A stretch of 64,000 nt of DNA, taken from contig CP060238.1 in assembly GCA_023898765.1 (NCBI GenBank), positions 620,001-684,000 of the forward strand. Direction: 5' to 3'. This DNA is from Rhodospirillales bacterium (lineage in GTDB: Bacteria > Pseudomonadota > Alphaproteobacteria > Micavibrionales > Micavibrionaceae). This document shows positions 1-7,258 of this stretch, in pieces. The notes under the pieces were generated by a model. It made no database searches. It saw nothing but the letters and a program-made list of their open reading frames with translations, and was not told where the DNA came from. Positions within the stretch are counted from its first letter, which is position 1, and each line of letters begins with the position of its first letter. A program made the translations under genes and the position numbers.

Positions 1-902
1 ACGCTAAAATCATCCGTAAAGAACTTGGCCCCCTCGGGATTAAAATCGAGGTTCTGGATGCCGGGAAAATGAAGCAACTGGGTTTTGGAGCGCATCTGGC
101 TGTGGGACAAGGATCCGAGCGTCCGCCTTGCGTTGTTGTTATGCGCTGGAACGGCGTGGGGACAGGTAAAGGCAAAAAGGCGGCCCTTCCGCTTGCTTTT
201 GTGGGGAAAGGCATCACCTTCGATTCCGGCGGGCTTTCCATTAAGTCCGGCGAGGGCATGACAAACATGAAAAAGGATATGGGCGGTTCGGCAGGCATTG
301 TCGGCCTTATGAAAACATTGGCGTTGCGCAAAGCGAAGGCAAATGTCGTGGCTGTTGTCGCTCTGGCTGAAAATATGCCCTCTCATAATGCGTACAGGCC
401 GGATGACATTATTAAGTCCCTCTCCGGCAAAACCATTGAAATTCAGAACACGGATGCAGAAGGGCGTCTTGTTCTGGCCGATGCGCTGACATACGTACAG
501 CGCAAATATAAGCCCCGCTTTGTGATTGATATGGCGACGCTCACCGGCGCCATTGTGGTGGCGCTGGGATATGAATATTACGGCGCTTTCGTGAATGATG
601 AAAAGCTTTGGAACCAGATAGAGAAGGCAAGTCAGGACACAGGCGAAAAATTTTGGCGGATGCCGCTGGATGAAAGCTATCGCAAGGAAGTCGAAAGTAA
701 AATTGCCGATCTTAAAAATATGGGAGGCAGCCGCTGGGGCGGGGCTTGCAGCGCTGCGGGCTTTTTAGAGCATTTTATTGAAAAAGGGCAGGTCTGGGCG
801 CATCTGGACATTGCCGCCGAAGCCCTGCGCGGCAGTGATAAAGCAGGTACCTATGGCGTACGTGTCTTGAACCGGCTGGTGGCGGATCACTACGAATCAT
901 GA
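1..902 (+). CDS. pepA: Leucyl aminopeptidase (M17 family), 5' end missing
   Basis: The reading frame is open from the window edge (codons in frame from base 3), so the N-terminal domain and the true start lie outside. What remains is the catalytic domain of a cytosolic two-metal M17 aminopeptidase that releases N-terminal residues from peptides. The sequence shows the GKGITFDSGGLSIK block, with the metal-ligand Lys and Asp and the catalytic Lys, then a KKDMGG block with a further Asp ligand. The family signature NTDAEGRL follows, holding the Asp and Glu ligands and the catalytic Arg. The stop TGA overlaps the holC start as ATGA, so the two are translationally coupled. This PepA-HolC pairing is common in proteobacteria. 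Family assignment is secure. Confidence 0.96.
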   Translation, partial: AKIIRKELGPLGIKIEVLDAGKMKQLGFGAHLAVGQGSERPPCVVVMRWNGVGTGKGKKAALPLAFVGKGITFDSGGLSIKSGEGMTNMKKDMGGSAGIVGLMKTLALRKAKANVVAVVALAENMPSHNAYRPDDIIKSLSGKTIEIQNTDAEGRLVLADALTYVQRKYKPRFVIDMATLTGAIVVALGYEYYGAFVNDEKLWNQIEKASQDTGEKFWRMPLDESYRKEVESKIADLKNMGGSRWGGACSAAGFLEHFIEKGQVWAHLDIAAEALRGSDKAGTYGVRVLNRLVADHYES

Positions 903-1348
903 CGGAAATACGTTTTTATCATTTAAGCGTTCAGAGCCTCGATCAGGCTTTGCCGAAGATTCTCTCTAAGGTACTGGAAAGCGATCGTCGCGCTCTTGTA
1001 AAACTCACGGATGAAGAAGACGTCCGGAGAATGAACGATTTTCTCTGGACATACAGGCCGGAGAGTTTCCTGCCTCATGGGAACAAAAAAGACGGGCATG
1101 CTGAAGATCAGCCTGTTTTTTTAACGGATAAGGATGAAAACCCGAACGGCGCCCAGGTTCTGGTTTTAACCGGTGAGGCGGTGCATCAAGATATAGATAA
1201 ATTCGATTTATGCTGCGAAATGCTCAACGGCAACGATGAGGCAGCCGTTAGAGCCGCCCGCAAGCGCTGGAAAGCCTACAAAGACTCGGGCTTTGACGTT
1301 ACCTACTGGCAACAGACAGACGGCGGCAGCTGGGAACAAAAAGCCTGA
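899..1348 (+). CDS. holC: DNA polymerase III chi subunit
   Basis: This 149-residue protein matches HolC in length and in its conserved blocks FLPHG, DQPVFLT and NPNGAQVLVL. HolC joins the clamp loader (through HolD/psi in species that have it) to single-strand binding protein during replication. The C-terminal segment RKRWKAYKDSGFDVTYWQQ is also typical. The gene starts inside the pepA stop codon (ATGA overlap) and is followed convergently by the cytochrome c gene 13 bases downstream. No psi gene is present in the window. Confidence 0.95.
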   Translation: MTEIRFYHLSVQSLDQALPKILSKVLESDRRALVKLTDEEDVRRMNDFLWTYRPESFLPHGNKKDGHAEDQPVFLTDKDENPNGAQVLVLTGEAVHQDIDKFDLCCEMLNGNDEAAVRAARKRWKAYKDSGFDVTYWQQTDGGSWEQKA

Positions 1349-1361
1349 AAGCAGGAAAGGG

Positions 1362-1976
1362 TCAGTTGGACTGTTTTTTCAGCCATGCAATCACAGCCGC
1401 CCGGTCTTCGTCTTTCTTTAGTCCGGCGAACGTCATTTTGGTTCCCGGAGCGTATTTTTTAGGCTTTTCCAAAAAGGCATAGAGCTGTTCTTCCGTCCAT
1501 GTATCGCCGCCATTGGCTTTCAGGGACCCTGAATACGCAAAGCCCGGGGCGCTTTCTTTTTTACGGCCCACGATTCCCGAAAGGTTGGGTCCGACACCGT
1601 TCTTGCCGCCTTTATCAAACGTATGGCATGCGGCGCAGGCTTTTGCTTTCTTTTCGCCCTTGGCTACATCTGCATTGGCGATCATCTCTCCTAAAGAAGG
1701 GGCTCCTTCTTCTACGGCAGGTTCGGGTGTTTCGGTTGCTTCAGCAACCATTACTTCCTCCGTTTCTACCGCTTCTGACGTTTTTGTCTCTTCTTTTGCT
1801 TCCGGGGGGGCTATCTCTTCTGCAGCCTGGGCTGTTTCGACAACTTCGATTTTAAAAGCGTTTTGCTTCAAGGCTTCCGGCTGAACCATCAGGTTTGCAA
1901 CGAAGCCCGCTGTGTAGGCAACTCCTCCGGCAATCAACACCGCAACCAGAAACTTACCGAATTTTATAGCGCTCAT
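1362..1976 (-). CDS. Membrane-anchored class I cytochrome c
   Basis: The protein has 204 residues. An N-terminal hydrophobic helix (about residues 7-29) has no obvious cleavage site, so it probably anchors the protein in the inner membrane. An acidic Ala/Glu/Pro-rich linker (about residues 45-92) leads to a single c-type haem domain with CAACH at about residues 114-118 and a likely axial Met in PGTKMTF. The architecture resembles the CycM/c552-type membrane cytochromes that carry electrons from the bc1 complex to terminal oxidases. The start is the ATG at 1976, preceded by GGGTGAGG; a GTG four codons upstream is possible but has worse spacing. Its haem would be attached by the maturation proteins encoded at 18.9-22.1 kb. 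Confidence 0.88.
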   Translation of the reverse strand: MSAIKFGKFLVAVLIAGGVAYTAGFVANLMVQPEALKQNAFKIEVVETAQAAEEIAPPEAKEETKTSEAVETEEVMVAEATETPEPAVEEGAPSLGEMIANADVAKGEKKAKACAACHTFDKGGKNGVGPNLSGIVGRKKESAPGFAYSGSLKANGGDTWTEEQLYAFLEKPKKYAPGTKMTFAGLKKDEDRAAVIAWLKKQSN

Positions 1977-2044
1977 GAGAAACCTCACCCTTTTCTTTCT
2001 TAATGAATGACCTTGCGTTTTATTCCTAAGCCGGAGAATATACT

Positions 2045-2083
2045 ATGAACGTTGAAACTGTCGAGAGTATAAAGGAAAAATAA
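2045..2083 (+). other. Possible 12-codon leader frame before pheA
   Basis: An ATG at 2045, eight bases after GGAG, opens a 12-codon frame whose TAA stop overlaps the pheA ATG as TAATG. It could couple translation into pheA. It contains no phenylalanine codon, so it is not a classical Phe attenuator. A TATACT at 2039-2044 could be a -10 element that would start transcription downstream of this ATG and make the frame irrelevant. Low confidence. Confidence 0.25.
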
Positions 2084-2940
2084 TGGGCAATATAATTGCA
2101 TTTCAAGGATTTTCCGGTGCCTATTCGGATATGGCCTGCCGCAGTGTTTTCCCGGATTGGGAAACGATGCCTTGCGAGACTTTCGACGATGCATTTTCCG
2201 CTGTTCAGGGTGGGGACGCGGAGTTGGCCATGATTCCGGTCGATAATACACTTGCCGGGCGGGTGGCCGATGTCCACCATCTGATGCCCAAGAGCGGGCT
2301 TTATATTATCGGAGAGCATTTTCAGCCTATTGAACATTCCCTTCTGGGAATTAAAGGGGCAAAGATAGAAGACTTAACGCATGTTCACAGCCATATTCAC
2401 GCGTTGCCCCAGTGCCGGAAGATTATCAAGGAACTGGGGTTAAAGCCGCAGGTCCATGCCGATACGGCCGGCGCGGCCGAAGAAATTTCCAGAAAGGGGG
2501 AGAAGGCCCACGGGGCCATTGCTTCGGAACTGGCCGCCAGAATCTATGGGCTGGACGTCTTGAAAAAAGACGTACAGGATGCGGATCATAATACCACGCG
2601 TTTCCTTGTTTTGGCCCGTGAAGCCCGCGTTCCTTTGCATAGCGAAGCGGAAGACTGCCTGACCAGTTTTATTTTTCGTGTACGTAATATTCCCGCTTCC
2701 CTTTATAAATCTCTTGGCGGTTTTGCGACAAACAGCATCAATATGGTAAAGCTGGAATCTTATGTGGATGAAAATTTTCAGGCAGCCCAGTTTTATGTCG
2801 ATGTTGTCGGGCACCCTGAGGACCGTTCTTTCCAGTTAGCCATGGAAGAGCTTGGCTTTTTTGCGGAAGACGTGACGATTTTAGGCACCTATCCGGCTCA
2901 CAGATTCCGAAAAAAACTTTTAAGCCAGGAAGGAATGTAA
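2083..2940 (+). CDS. pheA: Prephenate dehydratase
   Basis: This 285-residue monofunctional enzyme converts prephenate to phenylpyruvate, the committed step of phenylalanine synthesis. The N-terminal catalytic part carries FQGFSGAYSD, the IPVDNTLAGRV block and the family-defining NTTRF motif near residue 172. The C-terminal ACT domain (about residues 190-275) carries LESY where the Phe-binding ESRP is usual, so feedback inhibition by phenylalanine is expected but may be altered. There is no chorismate mutase domain, as is normal in alphaproteobacteria. A good ribosome site (AAAGGA) lies eight bases upstream. It converges on ilvA with only five bases between the stops. Confidence 0.95.
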   Translation: MGNIIAFQGFSGAYSDMACRSVFPDWETMPCETFDDAFSAVQGGDAELAMIPVDNTLAGRVADVHHLMPKSGLYIIGEHFQPIEHSLLGIKGAKIEDLTHVHSHIHALPQCRKIIKELGLKPQVHADTAGAAEEISRKGEKAHGAIASELAARIYGLDVLKKDVQDADHNTTRFLVLAREARVPLHSEAEDCLTSFIFRVRNIPASLYKSLGGFATNSINMVKLESYVDENFQAAQFYVDVVGHPEDRSFQLAMEELGFFAEDVTILGTYPAHRFRKKLLSQEGM

Positions 2941-2945
2941 GCGGT

Positions 2946-4499
2946 TTACTGAAGGATGCGTGCTGCGGTGGATTCGTCAACCGGGCGGCAGGTGACCAGA
3001 CTGTTTTGAACGATCTTTTCAAACTCTTTCTGTTGTTCCTGACTTTCAAATTCAAATCCCATGAGGGCGCGGCCGATAGCTTCCCCGGAATAGGCGTAGT
3101 TGAAGTAACAGACATTGGCGATTCCCGATACGTTGCGGAGAAAATCGCGTAAGGCGCTTTTGCGTTCCGGGAAATGAACGTGCATCAAAAGAGGGGCTTT
3201 GAACAGGGCGGGATTGTAATTAATGATCCGGTAGCGGACGTCCGGCGCCATGGTAACATCTTCGAATTCCGTTCCGCTTTTGTTTAAAACATTTTTAAGC
3301 GTGGCAAAGTGTGCCGGCGTGGCTTCCAGCGCGATGATGGGCCATGCCTCTTTTTCGTCGACCTTGCCATAGAGGAATTCAGAAACATTTACGTCTTTAA
3401 AATGTTTATCCAGCAGGTTGAGCAGCCCTCCTTTTTCTTCGTTCAGGTGAAAACGGAGGTAATGACGGTGCGCGCCGATGGCGCTGCGGCTTGCAATCAG
3501 GGAAAGCTTGCTGAAATCCATATTGGCGCCGCACAGGATAGACAGCATTTTTTTGTCCTGAACTTCATCGGGATTGTTTTCCGCAAACTGGATGACTCCG
3601 GCGAGGCCCATCGCGCCGGCAGGTTCCGGGATAACGCGGGAGGCTTCCCACATACGCGCAATTGCGGCGGAGACTTCTTCATTCGTAACGGTGATGTACG
3701 CGTCAATATATTTCCGGCAAATATCGAAGGTCAGATCACCCGGGCGTGTGACAGCCGTTCCATCGCAAAATGTGTCCACATTCTCCAGGGTGACAGGTTT
3801 TCCGGCTTCAATCGAAGCTTTCATGCAGGCCTGATCCACCCCTTCGACACCGATGATTTTAATGTCCGGATTGTGGATTTTCAGCCAGCTGGAAACGGCG
3901 GCCGCCATTCCGCCTCCCCCGATCTGGACAAAGGCATAATCAAAAGGGCCTTTTCCCGAGAGCATGATTTCATCCGCGATCGTGGCCTGTCCCGCAATGG
4001 TATAGAGGTCGTCGAAAGGGTGTATGTATGTGTATTTGTGCTTTTCGCAGTATGCTTTTGCGGCTTTTCCCGCTTCGTTGTATGTGTCGCCGATCAGGAT
4101 GATTTCCGTCGTGTCCCCGCCGTGACGTTTCACGGATTTTTGTTTCATCATCGGGGTGGATTCGGGCATAAAAATTTTAGAGGTCAGGCCAAGTTCTCTC
4201 GCTGCGAGGGCCACACCCTGCGCATGATTTCCAGCCGAGGCTGCCACAACCGTTTGACAGCCTGTCTGTTCATGGTGGATCAGGACGGCGTTATATGCTC
4301 CGCGCCATTTATAGGCGTTGATAGGCCCCAGATCTTCGCGCTTGATAAAAATCTGATAATTTTTTTCGTCATTACTGATTTCCTGTAACGGCGTGCGGTT
4401 TCCTACACGATAAACCCGTGTACGGGCCCGTAATATTTCTTCAAAAAGTTGGTCTTCAAGCTTTTCAATCATAGGAGTGTTTTTAACCGTCCTTTTCAT
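2946..4499 (-). CDS. ilvA: Threonine ammonia-lyase, biosynthetic
   Basis: At 517 residues this matches the long biosynthetic IlvA, which deaminates threonine to 2-oxobutanoate at the start of isoleucine synthesis. The PLP lysine is in NAYKWRGAYN (about Lys64). SAGNHAQGVA and the phosphate-binding GGGGMAAA loop follow. The last 170 residues or so form the two ACT-like regulatory repeats (LRFHLNEEKGGLLNLL and LLMHVHFPERKSALRDFL) that sense isoleucine and valine in this family. The chosen start overlaps the end of rsmE by 17 bases; an ATG nine codons later (4472) would remove the overlap. Neither has a convincing ribosome site, so the start is uncertain. Confidence 0.93.
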   Translation of the reverse strand: MKRTVKNTPMIEKLEDQLFEEILRARTRVYRVGNRTPLQEISNDEKNYQIFIKREDLGPINAYKWRGAYNAVLIHHEQTGCQTVVAASAGNHAQGVALAARELGLTSKIFMPESTPMMKQKSVKRHGGDTTEIILIGDTYNEAGKAAKAYCEKHKYTYIHPFDDLYTIAGQATIADEIMLSGKGPFDYAFVQIGGGGMAAAVSSWLKIHNPDIKIIGVEGVDQACMKASIEAGKPVTLENVDTFCDGTAVTRPGDLTFDICRKYIDAYITVTNEEVSAAIARMWEASRVIPEPAGAMGLAGVIQFAENNPDEVQDKKMLSILCGANMDFSKLSLIASRSAIGAHRHYLRFHLNEEKGGLLNLLDKHFKDVNVSEFLYGKVDEKEAWPIIALEATPAHFATLKNVLNKSGTEFEDVTMAPDVRYRIINYNPALFKAPLLMHVHFPERKSALRDFLRNVSGIANVCYFNYAYSGEAIGRALMGFEFESQEQQKEFEKIVQNSLVTCRPVDESTAARILQ

Positions 4500-5238
4500 G
4501 AAAGTCGAGGGGACTTTGCAGACTATTTTCCGTCAGGATAAGCGCCTTGATTGCTGCGGTTTCGCAGCGCAGGATTGTCTCTCCGAGAGACACGGGAACG
4601 GCTTTTTCGGAAATTTTTTCCTTTTCTTCGGATGTAAATCCGCCTTCGGGGCCGATTAAAAGACAGATATCTGTGTGTTTAGACATCCCGTTGGAAAGGG
4701 GGGGTGCGTCGAAACGCTCAAGACAGGCTAGAACCGGTACGTTTTCAGGCCAGTTTTGCAGAAACAGTTCCAGTGTTTCCAAGGGGTGCAAGGCAGGAAT
4801 TTCGAGCCGTTCACATTGTTCGGCGGCTTCGAAAATTTGTTTTTGCATCCGCTCTTCGTTGATTTTGCGTGTTTCCGTATTTTGGGTCAGGACGGGGTGA
4901 AAATCTGTTGCGCCGAGTTCCACTGCCTTTTCAATCAGCCAGTCCATGCGGTGTTTTTTAATCGGGGCAAAGGAAAGATGCACCCTTTGGGGCTTTTGCG
5001 GCTGGTTTCTAAGTCTTTTTTCAAGCGTCACGTCTCCGGCCTTTTTCGACAGGTTTTGCAAATGGCCCAGCCATTCGCCGTCTCGTCCGTTAAAAAGTCG
5101 GACGGGATCGCCATCTTGCCGCCGTAAAACGGTTCTGAAATAATGGGCTTGTTGGGGGGCCAGCATCACGTTTTTCCCTTCTCCCAGCTCCGCGTCCACG
5201 CAAAGACGCGGAAATTTAAATGTTTCGCTTTCTATCAT
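4483..5238 (-). CDS. rsmE: 16S rRNA (uracil-1498-N3)-methyltransferase
   Basis: This 251-residue SPOUT-family enzyme methylates U1498 of 16S rRNA using S-adenosylmethionine. The sequence shows an N-terminal PUA-like domain (HYFRTVLRRQDGDPVRLFNG) and the C-terminal trefoil-knot motifs LLIGPEGGFTSEE and GETILRCETAA, which form the cofactor site. The ATG at 5238 was chosen because the upstream in-frame extension has no similarity to RsmE and would run into the divergent ubiA start at 5254. It overlaps ilvA and is probably cotranscribed with it. Confidence 0.94.
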   Translation of the reverse strand: MIESETFKFPRLCVDAELGEGKNVMLAPQQAHYFRTVLRRQDGDPVRLFNGRDGEWLGHLQNLSKKAGDVTLEKRLRNQPQKPQRVHLSFAPIKKHRMDWLIEKAVELGATDFHPVLTQNTETRKINEERMQKQIFEAAEQCERLEIPALHPLETLELFLQNWPENVPVLACLERFDAPPLSNGMSKHTDICLLIGPEGGFTSEEKEKISEKAVPVSLGETILRCETAAIKALILTENSLQSPLDFHEKDG

Positions 5239-5253
5239 GGGATAAGGAATAGC

Positions 5254-6147
5254 ATGAGCCACACCGATATCAAATCCAAAGGTTGGGTTACGGCGTTGCC
5301 GCAATCCTGGCGGCCTTATGCGCTTTTGATGCGGCTGGACCGGCCCATTGGATGGTGGCTCCTTTTATTGCCCGGTTGGTGGGCCATTGTTTTGGCGAGT
5401 GGCGGCCCTGATATTTCCACACTTATTCTGATGGGGTTGTTTTGGGCGGGGGCCATTGTGATGCGCGGGGCCGGCTGCATTATCAATGATCTCTGGGACC
5501 GAAATCTGGATAAAAAGGTGGCGCGCACGCGTTTGCGGCCTTTGGCGTCCGGCGCGGTCAGCGTTAAACAAGCCCTTGTCTTTCTGGTTGTTCTTTTGGC
5601 TCTCGGACTTGCGATTTTGCTGCAGATGCCGCCGACATGCATTCTGCTTGGATTGTTCTCCATAACGTTGATCGTCATCTATCCTTATATGAAACGTATT
5701 ACGTTCTGGCCGCAGGCTTTTTTAGGGCTGACCTTTAATTTTGGGGCCTTGATGGGATGGGCGGCCGTTACGGACGATCTCCGGCTTCCGGCTCTTTTGC
5801 TATATGCGGCCAGTATTTTCTGGACACTGGGCTATGACACGATCTATGCCCATCAGGACAGGGAAGACGACGCGGTTGTAGGGGTCAAATCCACGGCGCT
5901 TCTTTTCGGTTCCCGCAGCAAAATCTGGGTGGCGGGGTTTTTTATTTCTTGCTGGATCCTGCTTTGTGCGGCCGGTTGGGCGGCGGCGCCGGGAAGTTAT
6001 ATCGTCCATTTTCTGGTGCCTGCCGGGGCGCATTTTTTCTGGCAGCTTTACCGCTGGGATATGAATGATCCTGCCAGTTCTTTACGTATTTTCAAATCCA
6101 ACCAGTATCTCGGACTGCTCGTTTTGCTTGGGTTTTTCATGATCTAA
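5254..6147 (+). CDS. ubiA: 4-hydroxybenzoate polyprenyltransferase
   Basis: This 297-residue integral membrane enzyme attaches the polyprenyl tail to 4-hydroxybenzoate in ubiquinone synthesis. DRPIGWWLLLLPGWW near the N-terminus, the first aspartate motif NDLWDRNLDKKVARTR and the second motif YDTIYAHQDREDD, followed by VGVKSTALLFG, are diagnostic of UbiA rather than of haem or chlorophyll relatives. About eight transmembrane helices are visible. The start at 5254 follows AAGGA with correct spacing. Its stop overlaps the stop of the convergent His6 gene by four bases. Confidence 0.95.
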   Translation: MSHTDIKSKGWVTALPQSWRPYALLMRLDRPIGWWLLLLPGWWAIVLASGGPDISTLILMGLFWAGAIVMRGAGCIINDLWDRNLDKKVARTRLRPLASGAVSVKQALVFLVVLLALGLAILLQMPPTCILLGLFSITLIVIYPYMKRITFWPQAFLGLTFNFGALMGWAAVTDDLRLPALLLYAASIFWTLGYDTIYAHQDREDDAVVGVKSTALLFGSRSKIWVAGFFISCWILLCAAGWAAAPGSYIVHFLVPAGAHFFWQLYRWDMNDPASSLRIFKSNQYLGLLVLLGFFMI

Positions 6148-6365
6148 TGGTGATGGTGGTGGTGTTCAGCCAGACAGACCCATTCTCCATAGGTAATGGC
6201 GGATTGCGCTTCTTCGCTGCATTTTTCCCTTTCCAGGGAAGGCGCGCCGTCATCGCCGCCGGTCTCTCCCCGGGTGTTTTTATCATGTAAAGCCGGTTTT
6301 ATTCCGTTTTCTGCCTTTTCGAAGCTGCCGGATAAAAAACGGAGAGTTCTGTTTACGAGCGGCAT
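6144..6365 (-). CDS. Small Fur-box-associated protein with natural C-terminal His6
   Basis: This frame encodes 73 residues, begins MPLVNRTLRFLSG and ends EWVCLAEHHHHHH, a natural hexahistidine encoded by mixed CAC and CAT codons. It has two cysteines (about 49 and 64), an acidic middle and no membrane segment. The start at 6365 has an excellent ribosome site (AAGGAA, seven bases upstream). A nearly perfect Fur box lies just upstream of that, so iron-repressed expression is likely. The six histidines could bind a divalent metal, which would suit an iron-starvation protein, a metal buffer or a haem/iron helper. I recognise no family. The gene is convergent with ubiA and divergent from the orphan gene at 6522. 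Confidence 0.72.
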   Translation of the reverse strand: MPLVNRTLRFLSGSFEKAENGIKPALHDKNTRGETGGDDGAPSLEREKCSEEAQSAITYGEWVCLAEHHHHHH

Positions 6366-6383
6366 TGTCTGGTTCCTTATATT

Positions 6384-6400
6384 ATAATGATAATCATTAT
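6384..6400. promoter_or_regulatory. Fur box
   Basis: ATAATGATAATCATTAT is a perfect 8-1-8 palindrome. The 19 bases at 6383-6401 match the classical Fur consensus GATAATGATAATCATTATC at 18 positions. It lies 18 bases upstream of the His6 gene start, overlapping where its promoter must be, so repression by iron-loaded Fur is expected. It is about 70 bases upstream of the putative -35 of the gene at 6522, so an effect on that gene is less likely. Confidence 0.85.
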
Positions 6401-6468
6401 CATTTAAAAAGAAAAGAAGGTCAAGGGGGGATGCAAGAGGGATATTATTGTCCCGAACACAAATTTTA

Positions 6469-6496
6469 TTGACATAATGCAAACAAATGTTAAAAG
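6469..6496 (+). promoter_or_regulatory. Putative sigma-70 promoter of the orphan gene
   Basis: A perfect TTGACA (6469-6474) is followed after 16 bases by TAAAAG (6491-6496), a 4/6 match to the -10 consensus. Transcription would begin near 6503, just before the ribosome site AGGA and the ATG at 6522. This supports that start over the upstream ATG at 6477, which would lie inside the promoter. Confidence 0.5.
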
Positions 6497-6521
6497 TTCC
6501 GGAAAGTTTCAGGATATAAGC

Positions 6522-7250
6522 ATGCTTAATGAGATTAGCTTAAAAGAGTACATAAGTAGGATTTATAGAGATCGTTCTCACGGAACGCATATGGCTGATT
6601 TTTTTAATCGTATGTGCATGCCACTCCCAGAGAAATGGGAGTTCTTTGAAACATCTGAAACGGGTTTGTTTGTGCCTCTTAAAGAAACGGCTCTTATCCT
6701 TCGCGTTCGTCATATACGAGAAGATGATGCGCCTTACATTCAACATTTTCGTGTCATTAAACCCGTTGCGCATAGACATTACGGAGATACGCATATAGAT
6801 ATTTTGCCGGGCGTCAGAGTCCCCGCTTCAAAGGAATCCACTCAGGAATTGGCTCAAACCCTATATGAAGACGGAATAGACTTCCATGATTGCTATCAAA
6901 AAAACACAGGGGTTCTACCTGATGGCATGTCCATTGTCATTGATAGCGGGGCTATCAAATGGATTTCAGAAACCGGAAAAATTGAATCCGCTATGCTGCA
7001 ATTACCTCACTCTCAAGACACTCACTTTTCTTCTCTTACCAAGACATTCAACGAGGCATGGCCGCAAGATAAAAAAGAGCCAGATCTGGAAAGAATGAAA
7101 AAGTTCTGGCAGACAGCAAAGGAGATGAAAGAAAAAGGAACGCTCGTCGCGAGTTGGCATGATCCTGAACTTAAGAAATATATTGGTTTTACTGCACAAG
7201 AGATTGTTAATATTTCCAACAACTACGCTCGTGCATGGCCGTGCCCGTAA
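6522..7250 (+). CDS. Uncharacterised 242-residue protein, AT-rich
   Basis: I do not recognise this protein. It begins MLNEISLKEYISRIYRDRS and has no signal peptide, membrane helix or familiar motif. It is mixed alpha/beta in character, with tryptophan-rich and acidic segments, and ends NNYARAWPCP. The start at 6522 follows AGGA with seven-base spacing and fits the promoter at 6469; an ATG at 6477 would add 15 residues but has no ribosome site. Its base composition is clearly more AT-rich than the flanking genes, which suggests acquisition by transfer. It is convergent with the glutamate dehydrogenase gene, with eight bases between the stops. Confidence 0.7.
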   Translation: MLNEISLKEYISRIYRDRSHGTHMADFFNRMCMPLPEKWEFFETSETGLFVPLKETALILRVRHIREDDAPYIQHFRVIKPVAHRHYGDTHIDILPGVRVPASKESTQELAQTLYEDGIDFHDCYQKNTGVLPDGMSIVIDSGAIKWISETGKIESAMLQLPHSQDTHFSSLTKTFNEAWPQDKKEPDLERMKKFWQTAKEMKEKGTLVASWHDPELKKYIGFTAQEIVNISNNYARAWPCP

Positions 7251-7258
7251 AACGTTCC

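Noticed and set aside
1499..1884. Forward-strand frames inside the cytochrome c gene
   Set aside because: They are shadows of the reverse-strand gene, whose CAACH haem motif and signal anchor are clear.
6144..6162. His6 run as a cloning-vector artefact
   Set aside because: The six codons are a natural mix of CAC and CAT, the flanking sequence is chromosomal (ubiA overlaps it by four bases), and no vector sequence is present.
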